Shown here: piece by piece, positions 6,944 to 13,006 of the stretch
Layout: the number at the start of each line of letters is the position of its first letter
How positions within the stretch are numbered: position 1 is the stretch's first letter
NCBI GenBank assembly: GCA_947624315.1
Contig: CANQJU010000013.1
Span: 1-13,006 of the forward strand
Reading direction: 5' to 3'
Origin: an uncultured Bacilli bacterium
GTDB taxonomy: Bacteria; Bacillota_I; Bacilli_A; ML615J-28; CAG-698
DNA: 13,006 bases
The notes under the pieces: model-generated
The model's input: only the letters and a program-made list of their open reading frames with translations
The model's database searches: none
Told to the model about the DNA's origin: nothing
Made by a program: the position numbers and the translations under genes

Positions 6944-6984
6944 TATCCTTTCTACTAATATAACAAATAACAACAATTTTTTTC

Positions 6985-7016
6985 TAAAAAAATTAGCACT
7001 TAAAAAAGTGCTAATT
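6985..7016 (-). terminator. Strong intrinsic terminator after the SNF2 operon
   Basis: On the minus strand AATTAGCACTT (7016-7006), loop TTTT and AAGTGCTAATT (7001-6991) form a perfect 11-bp stem followed by TTTTTA. It lies 13 nt after the SNF2 stop codon. Its core AGCACTT/AAGTGCT is also found in the terminator at 2226-2246. Confidence 0.9.
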
Positions 7017-7029
7017 GTTGTTTTTTAAA

Positions 7030-10000
7030 TTAACTCAAGATAAAATCTAAATCCTCTTTTGATAGTTTGGTAATTGATGAATCATCATTAGAGATTAGCT
7101 TATCAATCAAATCCTTTTTGATGTTTTGTAATTGAATTACTCTTTGTTCAATTGTATCTCGACAAATCAATTTAATAACTTCGACATTCTTAGTTTGACC
7201 AATTCGATGTGATCTATCAGTTGCTTGATTTTCAGCAGCCACATTCCACCATGGGTCAAGATGAATAATTGTATCAGCGCCAGTTAAATTTAATCCTGTT
7301 CCTCCAGCCTTTAAAGATATCAAAAATACTTTTATATTATCATCACTATTAAAGTTATTAGCCATATCAAAGCGATCTTCCGCTTTGGTATCTCCTGTTA
7401 ATTTAAAATATGTTATATCTTTATCCTTTAGTTTCTCTTCAACAATATTTAAGGCTGAAACAAATTGAGAAAAAATTAAGATTTTATGACCACCATTAAT
7501 ATATTCATCAACTAATTCCATCAATAATTCTATTTTACCACTTGAACCATTATAGTCTTCAACAAACATACCAGGATCAACACAAATTTGACGTAATCTT
7601 GTTATTGCTGATAAAATGGCAATTATGGCTTCATGTTTAATCATAGCATCTCTAACTTTTAAAACATAAGCATCATATATTTTGCTTTGCTCAGTAGTCA
7701 TTTCACAAGTCAAAATGCGTTCATATTTGCTTGGTAAATCTAGTAAAACCTCTTGTTTTGTTCTTCGCAAAATAAAAGGTGCAATCTTTATAGCCAAAAC
7801 TTGTAAATATTCTTGATTATTAGCTCTTTCTCTAAAAAGAGAAAGTTCAGGCAAATAATCAGGCATAATATAATCAAACAATGACCATAAATCATAAATA
7901 TTATTTTCAATTGGTGTTCCTGTCAATGCAAATTTATGGATAGCTTTTATTTCCTTAACTGATTTAGTCTTTTTAGCATTGATGTTTTTAATATACTGAC
8001 CTTCATCAATAATCATATAATTAAACTTATAGTTTTGTAAAGTATCATCATTGCGCAACATATCATATGAAATAATATATATAACCTTTTCTGTTGGCAA
8101 AATATTATTTATAATCTTCTTCCTTTCACTTTGAGATCCATAAATCTCTATAACTTTAGTATCAGGAGAAAACTTTTCAAATTCACTATGCCAGTTAAAT
8201 ATTAAACTTTTAGGACAAATAATAATTGAGGGCATCAAAGTATCATCACTTTGTAACAAAGTAATAATTTCTAATGTCTTACCAAGTCCCATATCATCAG
8301 CTAAAATACCACCGAGATTATAATTTGATAATATCTTTAACCATTTAAAACCATCAATTTGATATGGTCTTAAAGTGGCATTAACCTTAGGTATATCAAA
8401 TTCTAATGTTTTAAAGTTAGCGATATCATAAATAATCTTTTCAACATGTTCATCAATAGTAATATTAGAATCATAATTTTGTAATTTAAATGATTGATAT
8501 AGAGGTTTCTCACATTCTCTTGATAGATTTTTAGCATCTAATTTAAGATCTTCAACAAATCTTTCAAAGTTAATAGCATCTTGACTATTTAAATCTAAAA
8601 TAGTATCTTCATTTAAAATAAAATACCTTTGCTTATGTCTTATTGCTCTTAATATTTGATACAATTCATCATCATTGTATTGCGATTTTTCTAAAACAAA
8701 TCCTAAAAGATTATTATGATATTTTACTCTTATTTGTGGAGCTGAAAATGACATAACTTGTTTACTAGCAATGTTTTCTGATAAATAAACTTTACATATT
8801 TTTTTCAAAAAAGAAAAATCCATTACAAAAAAGTAATATACATTATCTCTATCTCTTATTATGTTATCAACAAACCCCAAATCAATAAGATAATTTTGAT
8901 ATTGACTATATTTATATTTATCAAAATAATTATCTAACTTGTCAGGTGTAATTTCTTCATCATTCTTAAATAGTTTTGTTTTTAAAGTAATACATGAATC
9001 AACGTAATCAAAATATGCTTCAATATTAACCAAATTTCCATTAAAGTTTTTTTCAATTGTTTCATCAACAGTAATAATATCTTGATAATGATAAAAAACA
9101 TTTTCTCTAAATTGTTTTAGATTAGGTTTTAAATCAAAATCTTCATATCTATGAGCAAATAAAATTACCTCCATATGATTAATATCACAATTGATAAGAT
9201 TGATTGTTAAACTTTTCATATCAAAAAGAAATAATTCTTTTGTTGAAGGAATTAAAAGACTATCCTTTGGCAAATTAGTACGCATAATATAATTATTATC
9301 AATTTTTATCTCAACATCTATTTTATTCAACTTAACAAAGTAAAGTTTATTATTCAAATAAACATGTCTTCCCTTTAAACTATTTAAAATTAAGCCTAAA
9401 CTTTTTTTACTTAGAAAAGCTTCTTTATCATATGTATTTCTAAACAATTGCGTAACTAATAGCAAAGTATCTCTATCTTCCGGCTTAAAATTATTAATTG
9501 AATGCATGAATAATAATTGTTTACCATAAGCAACAGTTTCATCATTATCGACACTATTAGAAAAATGCGCAAGGCTTTTAACTGTATAAAATTTATCAAT
9601 TCCAACTTTTATAGATAAATATATCAAACTTTCTCTAATAATAAAATAATATTCTACACCTACTAATTTGTTTTCCGCTAAATGTCCTAATTCATTATGA
9701 GTTGCTTCATTAGAAATACCTAAAATATCGTTATTAAATCTTTTTGTTTTATCTCTTTGACATTTAATTCGATACTTACGCTCTTCTTCAATAAACATTT
9801 TATTGTATTCTTCAGCTTTTTCAGTTTTAATGTATTCAATTAAATCATCATCTTTTAATAAGTTATCAAAATAATTATCAACAACTATTTTTTTGATAGT
9901 ATTCTTTTTCAAATTATTGGTTTCAATGACATACATCGCCACTACATCTTTATTTTTTCCATTATTAGAATCTTTATATACTAGATAATAATGGGATTCA

Positions 10001-10080
10001 ATGGCATTTTCATTGAATCTAATAAAAAACTTAGGCTCAAAATACTTAAATAAAACCTTTTGTTCTTCTTTACTAATCAT
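7030..10080 (-). CDS. SNF2-family ATPase/helicase (YwqA-like), DNA translocase
   Basis: This is a Swi2/Snf2 ATPase of 1016 aa from the preferred start. Residue numbers below count from the alternative ATG at 10086. The N-terminal 570 or so residues are the bacterial SNF2-associated region (for example IKVGIDKFYTVKSLAHF); no CxC...CxH SWIM finger is present. The core follows: motif I ADDMGLGKT (Lys603), motif II IIDEGQYIKN (Asp694, DEGQ instead of the commoner DEAQ), motif III LTGTPIENNIYDLWSLFDY, FILRRTK, motif V LKAGGTGLNLTGAD, the conserved LDPWWN and motif VI QATDRSHRIGQT (954-965). All ATPase motifs are intact, so it should hydrolyse ATP and translocate on duplex DNA. Its biological role is unknown. 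AGGT lies 7 nt before ATG 10080 but only 1 nt before ATG 10086, hence the start choice. The ribosome binding site overlaps the stop codon of the preceding gene, showing coupling. Confidence 0.9.
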   Translation of the reverse strand: MISKEEQKVLFKYFEPKFFIRFNENAIESHYYLVYKDSNNGKNKDVVAMYVIETNNLKKNTIKKIVVDNYFDNLLKDDDLIEYIKTEKAEEYNKMFIEEERKYRIKCQRDKTKRFNNDILGISNEATHNELGHLAENKLVGVEYYFIIRESLIYLSIKVGIDKFYTVKSLAHFSNSVDNDETVAYGKQLLFMHSINNFKPEDRDTLLLVTQLFRNTYDKEAFLSKKSLGLILNSLKGRHVYLNNKLYFVKLNKIDVEIKIDNNYIMRTNLPKDSLLIPSTKELFLFDMKSLTINLINCDINHMEVILFAHRYEDFDLKPNLKQFRENVFYHYQDIITVDETIEKNFNGNLVNIEAYFDYVDSCITLKTKLFKNDEEITPDKLDNYFDKYKYSQYQNYLIDLGFVDNIIRDRDNVYYFFVMDFSFLKKICKVYLSENIASKQVMSFSAPQIRVKYHNNLLGFVLEKSQYNDDELYQILRAIRHKQRYFILNEDTILDLNSQDAINFERFVEDLKLDAKNLSRECEKPLYQSFKLQNYDSNITIDEHVEKIIYDIANFKTLEFDIPKVNATLRPYQIDGFKWLKILSNYNLGGILADDMGLGKTLEIITLLQSDDTLMPSIIICPKSLIFNWHSEFEKFSPDTKVIEIYGSQSERKKIINNILPTEKVIYIISYDMLRNDDTLQNYKFNYMIIDEGQYIKNINAKKTKSVKEIKAIHKFALTGTPIENNIYDLWSLFDYIMPDYLPELSLFRERANNQEYLQVLAIKIAPFILRRTKQEVLLDLPSKYERILTCEMTTEQSKIYDAYVLKVRDAMIKHEAIIAILSAITRLRQICVDPGMFVEDYNGSSGKIELLMELVDEYINGGHKILIFSQFVSALNIVEEKLKDKDITYFKLTGDTKAEDRFDMANNFNSDDNIKVFLISLKAGGTGLNLTGADTIIHLDPWWNVAAENQATDRSHRIGQTKNVEVIKLICRDTIEQRVIQLQNIKKDLIDKLISNDDSSITKLSKEDLDFILS

Positions 10081-10089
10081 AATCATTAC

Positions 10090-11439
10090 CTACATTATAT
10101 GAGTTTCAGAAAAATTATGAAATCCTTTTTCATTAATTCCAGACTTTAAAAATACTTCTAAATATTTTGTATCTTTTAAATAAGGCATAACTTTTTCTAT
10201 TAACTTCATTTCTGTTTTATTTTTTGTTGCTTCTTTTTTAACAACTATCATATCAACAATTAATTGAGGATTGACTTTTACAATTTCCTCAAAATATTTA
10301 TTAATATTGTTTATTTTAATGTTTTCACTCATAAACCTATAATATTTTATTGTTTTTAATGCATCAAAAGTTTCACTAAAATTATCAGGAATATGAGAAA
10401 TATATCCATTTTCTATTAAAAACAATTTGTTTTCTTCTGATGTGAATTTGAAAAGTAATTCATGATATACATTTATATAATAGTAGCTTTTATTGGAAGA
10501 ACTATCATTATCATTTATTTTCCAATATAACTCAATTTCTTTAGCATTTTTAATAATTTCAATAAGTATTAAATTAGCTAATATATTATATGATGGGGTT
10601 AATAGATGCATCGTGTAATTTTCAACAAAGCATGATTTTATCCATTCATAAGCTTTATCATCTTTAAGAAATTGAATAGATGAATAATATATATCATAAC
10701 ATCTTAATGTCTTATTTCCATGTAAAAAGTTATAAAAAACATCTGTAAAAGTACAAACTTGATATTGATAGGATGCATCAAGTAAGTCTTCAGCAATCTC
10801 TAAATCAACATTATATATAACCATCAAAAAAAGATATGCTTTATAATTATTATCGACATCTAATCCGCATATATATATACAAAAATGATATAATGTTTCA
10901 AAAGGTTGTTGACTGATAAGAGTACACAAATTTTTAAAAAGTTTTAAATTAAAAAAGTTGTCAATAAACTCTAAACTAGCATTACACAATTTTTCACTAT
11001 CTTTATCCATATTAACATCAAATCTATCCAAAAGAATAAGCCTTTGATTTAAATATAGGATTGCTGAATCTATATAATTAATATTTTGGATAGGAGAATG
11101 AAAAATATATGAAACACTTGGTCTTTCAATATCAAAACATACTTTAGTAGCTTTATTTGCTTCATCAAAAACACCTGAAAAAGATAAAATATTATTATCA
11201 TAAGTTATATTTATTTTATATATATGAGATATTTTATAAAGCGCATTAGAATCCTTGGCTAATTTTTCATTAGCTCTTTTTTTAATAAAATCTATTATTC
11301 TTTCATCAATTACATTTAAAGATTTTAAATCATATTCATATATTTGTAAATTGTCAAACAAAACACTAGCTTTATCATTTATTTCTTTGATAATACCAAT
11401 GCCACGATTTTTATCTAAAATATAATCATTTCTTTTCAT
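10090..11439 (-). CDS. SNF2-partner protein with Tudor-like N-terminus and possible degenerate SWIM fold
   Basis: I do not recognise this 449-aa protein by direct similarity. Residues 5-42 read like a small SH3/Tudor barrel of the RapA N-terminal or CarD kind: a RGIGIIKEI turn, a VLF strand, then a YDLKSL strand. Residues 74-134 run strand-strand-helix (KINITYDNN, VCFDIE, VSYIFHSP, then IDSAILYLNQRL). This matches the layout of SWIM zinc fingers (CxCP ... CxH ... A-L-L), but Phe, Ser and hydrophobic residues replace every zinc ligand. The rest is helical and unassigned. It ends 3 nt before the first possible SNF2 ATG, and the order mirrors B. subtilis ywqB (SWIM protein) followed by ywqA. A SNF2 partner or targeting subunit is inferred. 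ATG 11439 has AGAGGA 5 nt ahead. No secretion signal or membrane span is seen. Confidence 0.6.
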   Translation of the reverse strand: MKRNDYILDKNRGIGIIKEINDKASVLFDNLQIYEYDLKSLNVIDERIIDFIKKRANEKLAKDSNALYKISHIYKINITYDNNILSFSGVFDEANKATKVCFDIERPSVSYIFHSPIQNINYIDSAILYLNQRLILLDRFDVNMDKDSEKLCNASLEFIDNFFNLKLFKNLCTLISQQPFETLYHFCIYICGLDVDNNYKAYLFLMVIYNVDLEIAEDLLDASYQYQVCTFTDVFYNFLHGNKTLRCYDIYYSSIQFLKDDKAYEWIKSCFVENYTMHLLTPSYNILANLILIEIIKNAKEIELYWKINDNDSSSNKSYYYINVYHELLFKFTSEENKLFLIENGYISHIPDNFSETFDALKTIKYYRFMSENIKINNINKYFEEIVKVNPQLIVDMIVVKKEATKNKTEMKLIEKVMPYLKDTKYLEVFLKSGINEKGFHNFSETHIM

Positions 11440-11463
11440 AATCTTCCTCTTCTAATATAAAAA

Positions 11464-11540
11464 TGGCGTCCCTGATGCGATTCGAACGCACGGCAGATCG
11501 CTTAGGAGGCGATTCCTCTATCCTACTGAGGTACAGGGAC
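11464..11540 (-). tRNA. tRNA-Arg, anticodon CCU
   Basis: This is a complete 77-nt cloverleaf on the minus strand. The acceptor stem is GTCCCTG/CAGGGAC with discriminator G and encoded CCA. The D-arm is CCTC/GAGG. The anticodon stem ATCGC/GCGAT encloses loop CTCCTAA, giving anticodon CCU, which reads AGG. A five-base variable region and a T-arm GTGCG-TTCGAAT-CGCAT complete it. No hairpin terminator separates its 3' end from the ATG of the next gene 24 nt on, so the tRNA probably heads that operon transcript. Confidence 0.96.
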
Positions 11541-11549
11541 ACTAATGTT

Positions 11550-11578
11550 ATTATATCATATTTTCATAAAACAAGTAA
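11550..11578 (-). promoter_or_regulatory. Promoter of tRNA-Arg and probably the SNF2 operon
   Basis: On the minus strand a perfect TATAAT (11555-11550) carries a TGA extension. It lies 9 nt before the tRNA 5' end, placing transcription start within a few bases of the mature end. The -35 is weak: TTACTT (11578-11573) at 17 nt. The extended -10 can compensate for this. I see no convincing second promoter between the tRNA and the 449-aa gene. Confidence 0.6.
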
Positions 11579-11590
11579 ATATCATATTAT
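11561..11590 (+). promoter_or_regulatory. Weak candidate promoter for the DedA gene
   Basis: TTTTCA (11561-11566), an 18-nt spacer and TATTAT (11585-11590) would give a leader of about 28 nt. The match is mediocre and overlaps the divergent tRNA promoter. It is offered only as the best-placed candidate in this short gap. Confidence 0.25.
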
Positions 11591-11625
11591 CTTTTCTTGT
11601 GAATAATTTTAAATGAGGTGAATTT

Positions 11626-12234
11626 ATGAATTTTGTTATGGATATTATTAATAATTATGGATTGATAGCTATTTTAATTGCCATTATGATTGAATATGCA
11701 TGTTTTCCCTTGCCAAGTGAGGTCATTTTACCACTTGCGGGGGCATTAGCTATTAATAACAACTATAACTTTTTTTATATATTATTTTTAAGTGTAATTG
11801 TTGGGGATATTGGAGCTTGTTTTTGTTATTTTTTAGGAAGATTAGGAGGAAATAAGGTTCTAACAATTCTAAAAAAAATATATCCTAAAAGCGATGAAGG
11901 AATTGAAGAAGCTCAAAAGAAATATTTACAATACTCTTCATATTCAGTAAGCTTAGGGCGAATGATTCCTCTATGTAGAACATATATATCTTTTATTGCG
12001 GGGATAAGCAAACAAAACTTTTTAAAGTATTTAATATTTACAACAATTGGTATTAGTATATGGAACTTTTTATTAATCTTTTTAGGATATAAATTTTATC
12101 AAAACTTAGATTATGTAGCTAGCTTTTATGATAAATATAAAATAATTGTTCTTCTTATCATAGGTATAATTATAATATGTTATCAATTTTATAAATTAAT
12201 AAAAACAAAAAATATTCAAAATAAAAAAGTTTAA
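11626..12234 (+). CDS. DedA-family membrane protein (putative undecaprenyl-phosphate or lipid flippase)
   Basis: This polytopic membrane protein of 202 aa belongs to the DedA/SNARE-associated (VTT) superfamily. Family members recycle undecaprenyl phosphate across the membrane and support envelope integrity and proton-motive force. The family signatures are clear. The first re-entrant region is IEYACFPLPSEVILPLAG with acidic Glu23 and Glu32, followed by VGDIGACFCYFLGRLGG. The hallmark G-R-x2-P-x2-R-x6-AG motif is present as GRMIPLCRTYISFIAG (Arg112, Pro115, Arg118, Ala125-Gly126). Two further C-terminal spans include ISIWNFLLIFLGY and IIVLLIIGIIIICYQF, ending in a Lys/Asn-rich cytoplasmic tail. 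Length is normal for the family. GAGGTG lies 5 nt before the ATG. The stop codon lies in the following terminator stem. The lipid substrate is inferred from the family. Confidence 0.88.
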   Translation: MNFVMDIINNYGLIAILIAIMIEYACFPLPSEVILPLAGALAINNNYNFFYILFLSVIVGDIGACFCYFLGRLGGNKVLTILKKIYPKSDEGIEEAQKKYLQYSSYSVSLGRMIPLCRTYISFIAGISKQNFLKYLIFTTIGISIWNFLLIFLGYKFYQNLDYVASFYDKYKIIVLLIIGIIIICYQFYKLIKTKNIQNKKV

Positions 12235-12268
12235 CTTTGATAAAATCAAAATTAAACTTTCATTTTAC
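12227..12268. terminator. Bidirectional terminator between the DedA gene and the convergent partial gene
   Basis: Arms at 12227-12241 and 12245-12259 pair over 15 positions with a single mismatch around an AAA loop (outer part AAGTTTAA/TTAAACTT, inner TTTGAT/ATCAAA). On the plus strand TTTCATTTT follows. On the minus strand the tail is TTTTATTTT, so it should serve both convergent genes. Confidence 0.8.
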
Positions 12269-12271
12269 AAA

Positions 12272-13006
12272 TTACTTTTTGGCTTCACTGACACTTGATT
12301 TTAAAGCTTCTTTACGATTCTTTAATTCATCTTTCATTTGAGCCAATTTTTCTTTACTAATTGAAGATTCAAATTTCTTAAAAACAGCATTTTTACTACT
12401 ATTAATATAATCTTCAGCTGCTTGGATTTTTTCTTCAACCTTTAAATCAGTTGGTAAAGATTTTTCTAAATTAGATAATGAATCATATAAAGTTTCTAAT
12501 CCTTCAATGGCCGAATCAAATGTTGCTTCTAAAGCTTCCTCAACTTTTTCAAGGAGAGCATCAGTTACATTAAATGCTTCTTCATTTAAAGCAATTTGTG
12601 CATTAAGTGCAGCAGTTGAACCATTGTTTTCAAGAGCGACGCTCAATTGTACTTTCAGATTCATCAATTTGCTTTTAGCTTCATTATAAGCATTTATAGC
12701 TTTTACATATTCAGATTCACTATTAGTAAATGTATATACTTCAAGTTGTTTTAGATCATCTATTGCTTTACTAAATGATTCTAAGATTTTCTTATATTCT
12801 TCTTTTATTGTATCATATTTGCTTTCAATAGCATTAGCAATTTCATTTTTATAGTAGAATTTGAATTCGTATTCTTTTAAATCTAAATAGTACTCTTCTA
12901 ATTTTGTTGAAACAAATTGTGCTTTTTCTTTTGTTGCTTCTTTAGTAAGTTTCAATAGTTCATTTAAATCCAAGTTTTTAATTTCTTCATCACTTAAGCC
13001 AGGATT
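12272..13006 (-). CDS. Helical coiled-coil-like protein of unknown function, 5' end cut by window edge
   Basis: The frame is open from the right edge (NPGLSDEEIKNLDLNELL...) for 244 codons to TAA at 12272, so the true N-terminus lies outside. The visible part is almost wholly helical and rich in Lys, Glu, Leu, Ala and Ser, with heptad-like runs such as LEATFDSAIEGLETLYDSL and KLAQMKDELKNRKEAL. It has no Cys, His or Trp and almost no Arg. This composition suits an elongated surface, cell-wall-associated or structural protein, but no signal peptide can be judged here. There is no C-terminal membrane span or LPxTG motif; it ends KSSVSEAKK. A TTG at 12973 could serve as a start only if the reading frame did not continue through it, which it does. 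I do not recognise a family. Confidence 0.7.
   Translation of the reverse strand, partial: NPGLSDEEIKNLDLNELLKLTKEATKEKAQFVSTKLEEYYLDLKEYEFKFYYKNEIANAIESKYDTIKEEYKKILESFSKAIDDLKQLEVYTFTNSESEYVKAINAYNEAKSKLMNLKVQLSVALENNGSTAALNAQIALNEEAFNVTDALLEKVEEALEATFDSAIEGLETLYDSLSNLEKSLPTDLKVEEKIQAAEDYINSSKNAVFKKFESSISKEKLAQMKDELKNRKEALKSSVSEAKK

Noticed and set aside
7030..11439. SNF2 operon as a known phage-defence system (DISARM or Druantia type)
   Set aside because: No methyltransferase, DUF1998, phospholipase D or other hallmark partner is present. The ATPase is of the general YwqA-like kind.
11464..11540. tRNA-Arg as an attachment site of an integrated element
   Set aside because: No integrase gene and no repeated copy of the tRNA 3' end were noticed in the window.
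12507..12689. Plus-strand open frame of 60 codons
   Set aside because: It is antisense to the partial coiled-coil gene, with Ser/Ala-rich low-complexity content expected of a shadow frame.
12971..12973. TTG as the start of the right-edge gene
   Set aside because: The same frame continues upstream without a stop to the window edge (NPGLSDEEIKN), so the gene is 5'-truncated here.

Overview
The window is AT-rich, gene-dense bacterial DNA. It looks like a fermentative low-GC Gram-positive of the Bacillota (Erysipelotrichia-, RF39- or Haloplasma-like). The grounds are the base composition, short intergenic gaps, AGGAGG-type ribosome binding sites, T-rich hairpin terminators and an NADH-dependent D-lactate dehydrogenase. 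TGA ends at least two genes (at 2715 and 6476) and the Trp codons I checked are TGG, so the standard bacterial code applies rather than the Mycoplasma code.

Layout, left to right. (1) 1-1037, minus strand: 345 codons of an SGNH/GDSL hydrolase that runs off the left edge. (2) A divergent promoter region with a perfect 8-bp inverted repeat, then ldhA (D-lactate dehydrogenase) on the plus strand, carrying an unusual cysteine-rich tail. (3) A bidirectional terminator shared with a small minus-strand HEPN-like protein. That gene has its own near-consensus promoter, overlapping the end of the next gene. (4) Two tandem type IV ABC exporter half-transporters (2715-6385). The promoter-proximal one is split by a +1 frameshift near 5977, and the second is intact. 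(5) A small HEAT-repeat-like protein between two terminators. (6) A minus-strand unit of tRNA-Arg(CCU), a 449-aa protein and a 1016-aa SNF2-family ATPase, ending in a strong terminator. (7) A plus-strand DedA membrane protein. (8) A bidirectional terminator and a partial, coiled-coil-like protein with no Cys, His or Trp that runs off the right edge.

The most interesting unit is the SNF2 operon. The order (449-aa gene, then SNF2 ATPase, stop and start almost touching) parallels the B. subtilis ywqB-ywqA pair, where YwqB carries a SWIM zinc finger. Here the 449-aa protein seems to keep a SWIM-like fold pattern but to have lost every zinc ligand, and its N-terminus reads like a small RapA/CarD-type Tudor domain. 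The operon also seems to be transcribed as one unit with a tRNA gene at its head. The split ABC transporter is the clearest sign of gene decay, or else an assembly error. I see no integrase, transposase, CRISPR array or recognised defence cassette, and no gene-free stretch over 300 bases.
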